Positions 20,877-31,560 of a DNA stretch of 64,000 bases are shown here, in pieces (within the stretch, counting starts at the first letter, position 1; every line of letters begins with the position of its first letter). Made by a program: the position numbers and the translations under genes. The stretch covers positions 1 to 64,000 of the forward strand of contig NW_019154058.1 of the NCBI RefSeq assembly GCF_001653235.2, given 5' to 3'. The notes under the pieces are model-generated. The model worked only from the letters and a program-made list of their open reading frames with translations, was not told where the DNA came from and made no database searches. Source of the stretch: Pochonia chlamydosporia 170. Its lineage: Eukaryota > Ascomycota > Sordariomycetes > Hypocreales > Clavicipitaceae.

Positions 20877-23487
20877 CATACCTGGGCACAATAACTTGTT
20901 ATAACCATGGTTTTTGGTTATAACCATAACCATACTTAGATTTTGGTTATATGGTTATAACCACATACCCTCGTGAGTATGGTTATAACCACATGTAACC
21001 ATCTTGGCGTCTTGGCATCTTGGCACAGGAAAAATTTGTCAGAACCTTGCATGCGACCGAATACTCCCTCATCTACCCTATCTCCGACCATCATGTCGTC
21101 GGACAACTCCTCTAGTGTCGCCTCTACGTTGCAAAAATCACCAGCACCCACAACACCGTTGCATTTCGATGCTCTAATTAAGGTCGAATATGTTGGCAAA
21201 CCTAACAACTCCGTCAAATCGGGAGTCCAGCGTCGAAAGCAGTTTTCCTGTACGAGATGTAATTCCTGGACTACATCTCATCGAACAAACGCTGTCAAAC
21301 ATGTTCTCTCTCTCCATTCGCTCTCTGGAGGATCTTCTCCATCCCCCGTGTCAACACCAACGTCACAGCGAGATATCTCGTCTATGTTTACCCCTATCAT
21401 TTCCCAGAATGGTCTATGTAACAGCTTCAATCAACAAGCCTATCGAGAGGCTATTATTGGCCTGCTGACCCGTCGTCGGATGCCGTTCTCAGCCGTTGAA
21501 TGGAATGAGATGAAGGATCTTGCTCTGGCCTGCAACCCCGCTATTGAAGATCTTCTCATTACTTCCCGCCGTACTGCTGTCCGCTATATTGCATCGAACT
21601 ATAAGCTTTATAAGGGACAGATAAAGGAAGGACTCGCTACCAGCATTAGTCCTATACATATATCTTCAGACTTATGGACGTCTCCGCATCGACACTCTCT
21701 TCTTGCTATCTGCGCCCAGTGGGTGGACCGTGAGGGGCGGCTACAAAGAACTCTGCTAGGGTTACCTGAATGTCGTTACTCCCACAGTGGTGAGAAACAG
21801 GCTAACCTACTCCTCCAAGTTATTGAAGAGTTCAGCATTCAGTCTAACCTGGGATGGCACACTGGTGATAATGCCACTTCAAACAACACTTGCCTCGAGG
21901 TGATGGAATCACGCCTGCTCTCTTAGCACCATGTTCTATTCAATGCTAAACAACGTCGCATTCGATGTATTGCCCACACTATTAATCTGTCCCTTCAGGC
22001 GTTCCTGCTGGCATCTTCACGAGAAGCACTTCTGGCCGCACTAAAAGCCACGACCGATGCCACCGGGGAAGAGCTAATCAAACAATTTTCTGATGTCCTT
22101 GACGCCCAACAACAGAAACGGCGTGAAGAGTGTATGCAATGGAAAGGACCCCAGGGAAGTCAATCAAGGAAGAGGCATGCTCATCGCCGTGATAGCCAGG
22201 GTAGCCAGGGTTCTGTAGGTGATGAGTACTCCGGCATCCAGGGTGTGCCTACCTTGCGCAAGCTGCATGAACTAGCCGTCTGGCTTCGCAGTTCATCCCT
22301 ACATGCGGATATCTGGGATGATAACGTTGGCCTTAGGCTCGGTATTGACAATCGAACTCGGTGGTCTTCTTGGTATATGGTTATTGATAGGGCCATCGCG
22401 AAGCAATCGGAAATCAAAGCTTTTATGACTGACCACGAAGCAGCTCTTGGTAGTATCCGTCTTACAGCCCAGGATTGGGATTATCTTGATAAAGCCCGTA
22501 CATTTCTGCAACCATTTGCTTCGGCCACACTTTATGCAGAAGGCGACAAGTCATCTATTTCACAGTTGCTACCTCTAATGGACGCCCTTCTTGCCCATTA
22601 TGAGAGGAACAAAGCCCATTATTCCCAGGAAGACCACCACGACCCCCGAATGGTTCGTGCTATTGAGATGGGCTGGTTTGTCCTCGATAAATACTATAAT
22701 ATGACTGAGGAGGCACCTGTCTATGCTGCGGCCCTTCTTCTCGACCCTTCTCGGAGAGCAGCATATATTCGGAAGAATTGGCCGGCTACATGGGTTGAAC
22801 CCGCTATTGAATCTGCTAATGCACTGTGGCAGGAGAGTTTCAGCACAAGGTGTGTCGCTGATGACCAGCGCAACCTGTTTTCAATAACGCCGCCATCGGT
22901 GCCTTCCAGGAAGCGTGGCTCTGAGCTGGACCTCCTTATGAGGGATATGGAAGTTATCACTGCAGATGTGTGGGATAGCGATGACTTCAGGACTTTCATT
23001 GAACTGCCTCCCTTCCGCATTGATTGTAGTCCTCTCGAGTGGTGGTCTCGCAGTGAGCAAAAATCGCGTTACCCACGGCTCCACAAGATGGCAACGGCTA
23101 TTTTGTCCATTCCAGCAGAGTCATCAGAGCCTGAAAGGGTATTTTCTGGATCTAGAAGAACTTGTTCATGGGATAGGCTGAGTTTATCATGTCTTAATAT
23201 TCAGAGAATTGAATGCATTGGTAGCTGGATACGAGAGGGCCATATCCGGCTTTCCAATCTCAACGGCATGGGCCTCCCTATGGAGGCAACCACGATGGAT
23301 GAAGATGAAGAGCTTGATGACGAGATCGTAAATGAAATGCAATGGATTTAAAGATGTCTTGCGATGATGGAGATCATGGTTATAATATGGTTATATGGTT
23401 ATAACAAGTTATAGTTTCCGGCTCATGGTTATTTATGGTTATGGTTACGACACCTCAAATAACCATATTTAAGCATATGCCCAGGTA
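20877..23487 (+). mobile_element. hAT element (copy 2) with GGTTATAACC ends
   Basis: Both ends carry CATACCTGGGCA as inverted repeats (about 20877-20888 and 23476-23487). Inside them lie arrays of GGTTATAACC-type motifs (20898-21000 and 23365-23465), including an ACTTGTTATAACCAT block in both. I find no 8-bp target duplication. The right end sits against the truncated pogo gene at 23486. Confidence 0.65.
21093..23351 (+). pseudogene. hAT transposase with one in-frame TAG (copy 2)
   Basis: A single frame runs from 21093 to 23351 (about 752 codons), broken only by TAG at 21924-21926. The start at 21093 matches the position of the start in the related gene at 55909. The upstream frame runs into the terminal array. 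Order of features: zinc-finger block (CTRCNSWTT...KHVLSLH), LLTRRRMPFSAVEWNEM, SSDLWTSPHRH with catalytic Asp, DNATSNNTCL, then after the stop RRIRCIAHTINLSLQAFLL, DNRTRWSSWY, and the C-terminal dimerisation domain (CSPLEWWSR...SSEPERVFSGSRR). The stop falls where the related gene at 54.9 kb has Lys just before an intron, so one substitution explains it. Otherwise intact. Confidence 0.85.
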
Positions 23488-23887
23488 TGATAAGATGGCT
23501 CTCTTCAAGGCTGAGAACCAGCAACTTCGAGAGGCAAATGCACTATTAAGTAAGCGGCGTAGAGCTAAAAAAACACGCTTACGTCAAGGCGGCAGTATAA
23601 CTATTTCCGAGGGACAGGCTCTTCAGGACCAGAATGATGTAGAAGAGCAGATTCAGCAAGAAGATCGCAAGATAAGAGGTCGAAAGTCAAGGGTTGAGAC
23701 TAAGGCTCGACGATGTGGTGTGTGCAGTAACACTGGCCATAATGCGCGAACTTGTCAGATTGATGAAGAAACATCTAATGAAGAAGATAGCAGTGAAGAT
23801 TAATTGATTTCTTATGTTGTGGTTGTTATTCTGCAGTATATTTGTGATGAGGTGGTATTAGGTGTCCGACTCGCTATGCACCTACGT
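23486..23887 (+). pseudogene. Fot1/pogo 3' fragment with terminal repeat
   Basis: Residues match the C-terminal tail of the intact pogo transposase: MALFKAENQQLREANALLSK, then a basic stretch, then the zinc knuckle CGVCSNTGHNARTC. The gene ends at 23803. The element continues to a right terminal repeat ending CACCTACGT, followed by TA (23888-23889). The repeat carries only one copy of the GCATAGCGAGTCGGACAC site, where the intact element has two. The rest of the gene is missing at the hAT boundary. Confidence 0.8.
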
Positions 23888-23889
23888 TA

Positions 23890-24276
23890 GTATAATAGTA
23901 GCATAGTAGAGTTAATAGTAAAATTACTTTAGTATAAAACTCATCAATTTCTTGCCAAATAGACTTGTAATGCAATCAAGATCGCATTTGGTGGCGATAT
24001 TCGCCTCAGCATCAGCCGAGTGCACCTCAACGACTCAGTCCGTTACAGTATCTGCTGCATGCAATGGCAGAGAGGAAAATGACATACAGATCTAATCATA
24101 GAGATAAGATTTCTAGAGCCAATTAACATGCAGGATTTTGCCTTCCAAAGTACGATAGTAAAATTACTATTGTACTTCCCGCTGAAAAACTATACTTCGT
24201 AGTATACTTTGAAGTGAAGATAATAGTACGATAGTAGACATAATAGTACGATAACACAGTACAATAGGCAAGTCTG
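23890..24276. mobile_element. Miniature derivative of the 53-56 kb hAT
   Basis: The left part (AGTAGCATAG, ACTTTAGT, GCCAAATAGAC) matches 53395-53480. The right part from TTTCTAGAGCCAATTA onward matches 56090-56259 closely and ends GGCAAGTCTG. The coding region between is deleted and the first ~100 bp of the left end are lost. It is a non-autonomous hAT relic of about 390 bp lying directly against the pogo end. Confidence 0.75.
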
Positions 24277-25960
24277 CCCTGGCTTCGGCAAGTCGAAATG
24301 CGAGCAACATCTTTTGTGTGTGCAAACCATCTTTGTCTGCTATCACAGCCCGCACTACGGGCCATCCTGGCCTACAGCCCCTGCACAATCCGCCAACGCG
24401 TAACAGATTCAACTGCGAGCACTTTTATGCTGATGCCATGTCAGACAGTGTTTCCTTTGGTCTTGCCTGGCGCACAGGTCCATGCCGTGTGCCCCGCTAA
24501 GGGAACAGCCACCGCCCTGGACCAAAAATAAACATGCGTAGGCATATCGGAGCTCGTGCCACCACTACGGATGTACGACGCGAGCCGGATACGAGCGATT
24601 TACAAATAACTCGTAGTTATACTGGTCATAGCATTACTTGTCACTGTCGTTGCATTATGAAAAGAATCGGGAGGCATTGCTCATCGGACTCCCTTCATTT
24701 GCCGCCAAACCTGCTCTAGGAGTCCATCGCAGACATATCCAGGTATCGCACGAATAGAGCGCACATTTCGGAGGTGGCTTAAGGGGACATCTTGGGGGTG
24801 TGACGTCATTCACGGATTGCCATCTGGGGTAGAATGGTTGCAAACGAAGACATACTTGTCTCGGTACGGCTAAGTCGTAAATTCGGAATCTCTGCTCAAT
24901 GGACGGATGAGCCCAGGCCAGCTAAGTTTGTCCGCTCCATGCAGTACCGCAGAGCACAGCGTTGTAGTGACAAAGATGCCTTGCTTCCCTAGTAATCCGG
25001 ACATTCATCTGACCTTTGACATCCTCAGATGAAATCCCCGTGGAAGAACGGAGACCGACCTTCAAGGCACAGCTCGGGATCAGTCACCGGGGCTGGATGT
25101 CACTAGGTACGCCTCTGCACAGTGGTTTCATCAGGTTCCCGTGCTAATGGGGGAGCCGTTTCGGAAGGATCTGCCCTCAGAACCTTGGAAGGTTTGCTAG
25201 GTTCGGCCGCATGAATGTCAATAGTACTAAAGTCATCACACTAACACACTGAAACGCGCCATGGTCTACGCGCAAATTGAGACGTTGAGGATCTCATATA
25301 TTTGCTACGGGGCTGTAATCACTTCGCTGTTTCTCCAATGGAAATCAACAAACTTAATTGGCTACGTCCAAAATAGTAACAAGTTGCGCCTAGTAGGGTG
25401 TGATCTCGATCATGCCGTAAAATTTGACAACCTGCAATGAAAGACCGGTAAGAGATTTATGATCGGCTTGCGCAGACTGTAATGGATAGTTTGTCACGGG
25501 GGTGATGAGGCTATGAGGTGACTCGGATATACTTCAAAGTCATTTGGTTTGCGGCTGTAACAGGGGCTTGTTACCGGATCCTTCTCCGTCTCTCATGACT
25601 ATGGATGATAAGGCGAACGTTGAAGGCTTTGTAATTGTACACTAGTGATGGAGCCCGTACTGACGACAAGTCTGCAGCTAATCCAAGCACACATCCCCCG
25701 CATTATTCCGAGCACATATATATCCTCTTCGCTGCCACGGCCATCCTCGAACTACACCTCAGCGTGAGTGAGCCACCGGAATCCCGCAACACTCATAGGA
25801 GCCGCCATGCCGCGAATGCAGTGTGAAAATTTCAATCACAATAGACAAGAAGGAATCGTACCGATTCGAGAAAACAATGGCCGGATGTAAGCGAATGCCC
25901 GGTAAATTGAGCCAAATACTGTTACTTTGAACACCGACTAGTCCACAACACGGCGGATGG
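24277..25960. other. No recognisable gene
   Basis: Short overlapping frames only. No transposase, RNA gene or array recognised. 25630-25830 has a weak open frame without family resemblance. Confidence 0.4.
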
Positions 25961-25964
25961 AAGT

Positions 25965-26463
25965 ATGAAGCATCGCAAATTTGCTGCTAACGGCAGTTAT
26001 AGGCATGACTCGATACAAAGCTACTCGAGCTCTCATGAGAGTGGCACTCACGAGGTAGATGTAGTAGATGCCATGGAGGTTGAGGTTGACTACGAGATGC
26101 CAAACAACCCGACAGGACTCTACCAGTTGAGCTCAATGTTGTGCTTCTACAACCCTGGCACCGAAATTACACCAGCCGTGGACTCCACAGAAGGGCAGTC
26201 TTACTCTGCAAGGGCTATGGGCGATATAGGATCTTCGGGCAGTACGGTACCGGTTCCAACCCAAGCTCTTCGCCACTCCGCTCTGGTTAATAACAAATAG
26301 CAAGGTCAAAATGGCAGCATAAACACTGACGGCGGTGTCGAGCATAGTTTTTCCAAAGGGTGGAGATTGGTCATCATCGGGGTCGTATCTCTTGCCTTTA
26401 TAGGCGCGTTTGTTGGTATCACTCTCGGAGGTTCGAATTTGGGGAGCAAAGAAGGTAGATAAT
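25965..26463 (+). pseudogene. Single-pass membrane protein with in-frame TAG
   Basis: The frame opens MKHRKFAANGSYRHDSIQSY and is acidic then Pro/Thr/Ser-rich. It meets TAG at 26298-26300 and continues in the same frame for 54 codons. That extension includes a perfect membrane segment (WRLVIIGVVSLAFIGAFVGI), ending at TAA 26461-26463. A hydrophilic region followed by one TM helix and a short tail is common among fungal type II surface proteins. Either the stop inactivates the gene or an unseen intron removes it. Family not recognised. Confidence 0.4.
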
Positions 26464-27023
26464 AGGTCAACTCTACTACTTCGTTATAACTAAATGGTTA
26501 TTAGAAGGAATGTCCAGGTCACTCACTCATACGAAAGGAATTATATGGTTATTATCTCCAGAAGGTGTCCGTTAGTACGTAATTGTCATCGAAAACAGAT
26601 GCTCCTTCTACAGAGCCTGTTTATTCTCTTGAGGGTCTATCGCCGATTTGCATCAGATGGGGTTTGTCTAGCTCGCAGCCGATACGCGGTAGGAGCAGTG
26701 TTGGGCAGTAGCAAGTCGGTGAGACATTCATCCTCCGTTTAAGGCCACTCTCCTCCACTACTATGCCGTTTGAGAAGATACCTATAATGACATAAGATAT
26801 CATAAAGGACCTTTTAATGCCTTAACCCCGCATGGTACAGGTTGTTTTATTGTCATGTAGTACAGCTTGTGGCGGGATCAATCCCAGATATAGTCTCTCC
26901 AGGTGTATTGCTGCATATCTTTCCTGATCTCAATCAGCCTTTGTATCATGCTTGATACCAGCTATGACTATATTAAGAACTCTTCGTATTAGGAGTGAAT
27001 AAAGGATTACATTGAATGGTATA

Positions 27024-27067
27024 ACGTAAGTGCATAGTGGGCTGGACAGCATAGTGAGCTGGACACT
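27024..27067 (+). repeat. Left TIR with duplicated 17-bp site
   Basis: The repeat contains GCATAGTGGGCTGGACA followed directly by GCATAGTGAGCTGGACA, a tandem 17-bp unit and a likely double transposase-binding site. Confidence 0.85.
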
Positions 27068-27122
27068 CCACTGCCAAAATAGGACTCTTCATCTTCAACT
27101 TTACATTTCTCTCCCAATAATC

Positions 27123-28784
27123 ATGGAAAATGTCGATAAAGAAAGACAAATGATTTTAGCCTGCCAGGCTATCCAAAATACCCCAAGACTAAGCATTCGA
27201 GCGGCTGCCAAAATCTATATGGTACCTCATAGTACACTCAGCGCTCGAGTTAAGGGAATCGCCGCACGACGCGATACTATGCCGCCTTGTCGGAAACTTA
27301 CAAATCTAGAGGAATCAACAATTGCTGAATATATTCTTGACCTAGATTCGCGATCATTTCCTCCCCGGCTTAGTGGTGTGCAAGATATGGCGAATCGACT
27401 GCTCGCGGATCGCGACGCGCCTCCCGTGGGACCACGATGGGCTTCAAACTTTGTCAAGCGCCACAAAGAGCTTACTACGCGTTTTACGCGTAGATATGAC
27501 TATAAGAGAGCCTTGTGCGAAGATCCAATACTAATTCGGCCCTGGTTTGAGCTCGTGCGCGACACAGTCGCGAAATACGGCATCCTAGAGGAGGATTTCC
27601 AAAATTTTGACGAGACTGGCTTTATGATGGGCATGATCTCAACCACCATGGTTGTTACAAGCTCAGATAGACATGCCAACCCAACCTTGGCTCAACCAGG
27701 TGATAGAGAATGGGTTTCGGTAATCCAATCTATTAATTCTCGAGGTGAGGCTATCCCGCCATTTATCATCGTTGCGGGGCAATATCATCTTGCGAACTGG
27801 TATGAAGATAGCGCGCTACCGAAGGATTGGGTTATCTCTATAACTCAGAATGGCTGGACTACAAATGAGAAAGCGGTAGAATGGATTAAGCACTTCGAAA
27901 AGCACACTAAGCCGCGAAGTCAAGGTGCATATCGTCTTCTAATCATGGATGGGCATGAAAGCCACCACTCCACGGAATTCGAGCTATTCTGCAAGGACCA
28001 TAAGATTATCACGCTCTGTATGCCGTCTCATTCATCCCATATACTTCAGCCATTAGATGTTGGCTGTTTTGGGCCATTGAAGAAGGCTTATGGTAAAGAA
28101 ATTGAAGGGTTAATGAGAGGGCGGATTACGCACATTACGAAGGCGGACTTCCTACCCGCATTTTGCGCTGCATTTAAAGCTGCAATGACGGAAAAGAATA
28201 TCCAGGGAGCTTTTCGGGGTACAGGGCTTATTCCATTTGACCTAAAAAGTGTCTTGTCGCGGCTAGATATAAGGCTACGGACGCCATCGCCTGTTGAAGA
28301 GGCTATTGAGCTACCACAACCGTGGGTTCCAAAGACCCCAAATAACCCAACGGAGGCGACTTCGCAGACTGATTATATTAAAAGACGAATAAGCCGCCAC
28401 CAAGGAAGTTCTCCAACATCAATTTTAGTTGCTATGGATCAATTTGCGAAGGGAACATGCGGACTTATGCACAAGATAGCCCTATTAAAGGCTGAGGTCA
28501 ACCAACTTCAAGAGGCCAATGCAATACTAAGCAAGCGGCGTAGAGCTAGAAAAACGCGTCTACGTAAAGGAGGTAGCATGACTATTGCCGAGGGACAAGC
28601 TCTTCAGGACCAGAATGACGTAGATGAGCAGATAAAGCAAGAAGATCGCCAGACAAGAGGTCGCAAGCCGCGGGATGAGAGGAAGGGTCGGCGATGTGGT
28701 GTGTGCGGCAAGCCGGGCCATAATGCACGAACCTGTAGGATTGATGTGGAAACATCTAATGAAGAGGATACAAGTGAAGATTAA
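27123..28784 (+). CDS. Fot1/pogo transposase, full length
   Basis: 553 codons from MENVDKERQMI; in-frame Met codons upstream lie in or near the TIR, so this start is preferred. Domains: psq helix-turn-helix (about 10-50), CENP-B type DNA-binding domain (about 65-135), DDE_1 catalytic core with Asp in NFDETGF (163), LLIMDGHESH (277) and QPLDVGCFG (313). The last spacing is 36 residues, as in DD35D enzymes. A coiled, basic region (LKAEVNQLQEANAILSKRRR) follows, then a CCHC zinc knuckle CGVCGKPGHNARTC (about 524-537) and an acidic tail. It cuts and pastes its own element at TA sites in the nucleus. No disabling change is seen. Relics of the same gene lie at 16162 and 23486. Confidence 0.92.
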   Translation: MENVDKERQMILACQAIQNTPRLSIRAAAKIYMVPHSTLSARVKGIAARRDTMPPCRKLTNLEESTIAEYILDLDSRSFPPRLSGVQDMANRLLADRDAPPVGPRWASNFVKRHKELTTRFTRRYDYKRALCEDPILIRPWFELVRDTVAKYGILEEDFQNFDETGFMMGMISTTMVVTSSDRHANPTLAQPGDREWVSVIQSINSRGEAIPPFIIVAGQYHLANWYEDSALPKDWVISITQNGWTTNEKAVEWIKHFEKHTKPRSQGAYRLLIMDGHESHHSTEFELFCKDHKIITLCMPSHSSHILQPLDVGCFGPLKKAYGKEIEGLMRGRITHITKADFLPAFCAAFKAAMTEKNIQGAFRGTGLIPFDLKSVLSRLDIRLRTPSPVEEAIELPQPWVPKTPNNPTEATSQTDYIKRRISRHQGSSPTSILVAMDQFAKGTCGLMHKIALLKAEVNQLQEANAILSKRRRARKTRLRKGGSMTIAEGQALQDQNDVDEQIKQEDRQTRGRKPRDERKGRRCGVCGKPGHNARTCRIDVETSNEEDTSED

Positions 28785-28841
28785 TTGATTTCCTATGTTG
28801 TGGTTGTTTTTTTGTTAAATTTCTGCGAGAAGGTGGTGCAG

Positions 28842-28885
28842 GGTGTCCAGCTCACTATGCTGTCCAGCTCACTATGCACTTACGT
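28842..28885 (-). repeat. Right TIR with duplicated 17-bp site
   Basis: Inverted copy of the left TIR, again with two tandem GCATAGTGAGCTGGACA units, ending CTTACGT next to TA. Confidence 0.85.
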
Positions 28886-29150
28886 TAGCTCTATACACAT
28901 ACAAAGTGAATGTTGTAACGGTCCAAGCGAGTATATTGACAACTGGCTACGCGACTACGACGAGTATCTAAAAGCCAAAGAAGAAAGAGAAAACAGAACA
29001 AAGAGAGCTCGAAGCTGTTAATCTCGCTTGTTTTAGGTCCCAGCGCGGCAGCAGTTACAAATGTCTATCAGCCGCCAACCAGCAGCCGTAGGGGCTGGTA
29101 TATTACGATTCCAAGAACAGACAATCCGAATAGGTTCAAGGTGCAACTTA

Positions 29151-29627
29151 TTAGTAACAGTAAACCGAGCCAATAACTAGATCTTTCGGAAGGCTCCCTT
29201 TACGGCCAATATAACGATTCTTGGTTCCAACACAGCCAGGCTCCCTGTGCATGGGCGAATTAGTGGTGTGCGCCAAACCAGTCCGCCAATATTTCGGATG
29301 GAGAACATACGAGTAGAAGTCGCAAAGATGGCCACCAGTCATCAGTGACTGTATGTTGCTACATTCACATTCCTGTACGTGGTCTAGTATCAGACGCGAC
29401 AATAGTATCAGTCAAGTGCTTCGTTGTTGCCGAGACTCCATTTGATCAGACTCACAGCAGGTTAAAATTGGAACAGAGTCGACATTGCAGCCTCTGAGAT
29501 TAGGCCTCTCACACAAGGTGAGGTCGAAGGCAATGGCTCGGCGTGATTGATCAGGCCCAACCACAGGGGTCGCAATAGTTGAAACTGCGAATGCAGTGAC
29601 AACGGTGACAGCGGCGATAGCCTTCAT
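29151..29627 (-). CDS. Small secreted Cys-rich protein
   Basis: Exons 29627-29456 and 29383-29151 with a 72-bp GT-AG intron give 134 residues. The N-terminus (MKAIAAVTVVTAFAVSTIAT) is a clear signal peptide. The mature part has Cys residues in LCERPNLRGC, LTC, ECEC, HLCDFY, PGCVG and a final YCY, with a late GRKGSLP block. The pattern resembles fungal secreted crystallin-like or effector-like small proteins. That likeness is by eye only and a role at the host or cell surface is inference. A strong TATA box lies about 107 bp upstream. The intron is supported because the frame continues with further Cys codons in phase. Confidence 0.6.
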
Positions 29628-29733
29628 GTTGAGCTACAAGCTTGAGAAAAGGATTTCTTCCAGTGATGAGAAAGCAAGTCGATCGCTGAGGGAAGTCTTG
29701 CGACCTCTGAGCTATGAATTGGAATGTCATTGC

Positions 29734-29744
29734 TATATATATAG
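29734..29744 (-). promoter_or_regulatory. TATA box of secreted-protein gene
   Basis: TATATATATAG lies 107-117 bp upstream of the ATG at 29627, transcribed leftward. Confidence 0.5.
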
Positions 29745-29749
29745 CCGGC

Positions 29750-31220
29750 CATTCGCAGCCGCGGCTGGATGAGGCTCGTATTACTGTTGATTTCTAACTG
29801 TCCCACGATGGAACGTCCAGGATTTCACCTAACACTGCCCCGTAACATAAATTACTGTTCATGCCGAAATGGACCACGGCGGACTTTAGGGCCTACGCAC
29901 GGATAGAAATTGGGTGGCTCTGCTGGGATTACTTGATGGGTATATTAGCCACCACTATCACGAGGCTCCCACTAAGCTGAAGTACATCGGTCCGTGGTTG
30001 TCAATGTATCTGCATATATCACGCTCGTAAGGATCCGATATTTCATCTTGCATGACTGGGATGTCAGGATGGCCACGCCTCTCCTCTTTTAGAATGCCCA
30101 ATACGGTGCCCTCCGTGTGGACTGTAACCTTGGAGAGATAGACAGTTTGCGATCCGTTGCCGTGATTCCGTATTTCCCTCCTAGCCTTACAATAAATGAA
30201 CAACTGAGGTGGAGTCGATACGAACATCCGACTATACCGGGGGTAGAGGCGAGCCTTTATATTCACTAGTCGCTGGTGCCGCGATTCGCTGGAAGTGGCT
30301 GAAGGTTGGAAATAACCACTTTATGCGTAAAAGGAGAAGCCATGTTTCAGCTTAGTCTGCCACTTAGTCCATAACGTAATAATAGGCGTCTGAGCCAGGC
30401 GATGAGGACAAGCGAATTCCGTCTCTCATAAGGCCATTGTTGGCTAGAGATCATTCACTTTTGCTGCCAGAACATTGAAATTCAACAAGGAGCCGGAGCA
30501 GTTTCACAAGAGTAGTACTTGTAGATCCATGGATTGTTGTCAAGATGCGGAGCAAGCCTTGATATCACCTATTGACTCTAATAAACTGATGACAAGAGTA
30601 AAATTGTGCCAGTAACTGGTGGACGACAAGCTCGATTCCAAATAGTCCAACCAGAGCCGCGAGCTTTTGCAATTTTCGTCACGAAAGAGATGCCGTTGCC
30701 GGTTTCACATTGCTCCGGAAGTACACTAAAAACACGGAGCGCCGTAGATTGGACTCCAAATTGCTGTCCCAACTGCAGGTAATAAGACTCTTATTGAGTG
30801 CAGCTTGATAAATGTCACACCCATAGGAATGGATATTACTTGGGGTTGTGCGAAATGAGTCTGTGTGGGGGATGCGAGCTGGGCACCCCTGAGGTTTCCA
30901 CGATGTCACGGGCTGTCCTAGTATCTGAGGCCTGGTTCTGCGTAATTGGGTTAGTTCGCTTAATTCCAACGACCACTACTTGACCATGAGCTAGAGGCTC
31001 GCCTCGAGCTCCTTCCTTTCTCCTTAGTTTTAGATAGACAGTATGAGGGCACCCTTTTGTTGAATAAACTCGGACCGAATCCTTCACAGAGCAGGCGAGC
31101 ACTGTTGCACTTGCTACAAGAGAGGGTGATTTTGAACGGCTGTGTGCGCTGACATCATATGTACGCTACTTCCCGCCTTATTGTTTGGTTACCGGCATCT
31201 CTGATGCGAACGGAAGACTG
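29750..31220. other. No recognisable gene
   Basis: Several short frames (for example 29958-30266 and 30679-30969 on -) show no family likeness. No repeat array or RNA gene recognised. Confidence 0.35.
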
Positions 31221-31224
31221 ACGA

Positions 31225-31560
31225 TTATTTCGCCTTGAGTGGTCTCATTCTCTCTGGTAGCATCAAAGCTTCCTGATGTGTTGGCTGCTTCCATTGGGCT
31301 ATTTCTCGATTGTTATGTTTTAGAGCATATCGATTCTGTCTATTTGCCTCTTTCTCTTGCTTCCTGGCTTCCTCTGCCTGCCGCTTTTGTTCCCTTTCCT
31401 TGCCTCGTTTGCCTCCTCTCTCAAGCTTATGCCTTTGCGCCACCGCCTTCTGTTGCCGTTGAGCTTGTCCGTTTCCTTCGAAAGAGATTCCTCTTGCTTT
31501 CTGGCCTCCATCATGGCCTTTTTCAAAGGTGCTTGGGTGATTTTGCTAGTCTAAATTCCC
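31225..31560 (-). pseudogene. Charged coiled-coil tail, likely transposase remnant
   Basis: Two shifted frames together read KKAMMEARKQEESLSKETDKLN, then a VAQRHKLERGGKRGKEREQ stretch, then NNREIAQWKQ. This Lys/Glu/Gln/Arg-rich heptad-like tail resembles the C-terminal region of other fungal pogo-like transposases. No catalytic core is present and a frameshift separates the halves. Assignment is tentative. Confidence 0.35.

Larger units (their letters stand above)
27024..28885 (+). mobile_element. Intact Fot1/pogo-type DNA transposon
   Basis: 1,862 bp, bounded by inverted repeats starting ACGTAAGTGCATAGTG and flanked by TA on both sides (27022-27023, 28886-28887). Length, TA duplication and transposase class are those of the Fot1 branch of Tc1/mariner/pogo elements. 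The single ORF is undamaged and the two ends agree except for one or two bases, so the copy could be recently active. Confidence 0.9.

Noticed and set aside
16863..23351. Repeat-induced point mutation (RIP) as the cause of transposon decay
   Set aside because: The lesions seen are an A-to-T nonsense change and single-base shifts, and the large frames are not loaded with TAA/TAG from C-to-T changes. A computed RIP index would be needed to exclude mild RIP.
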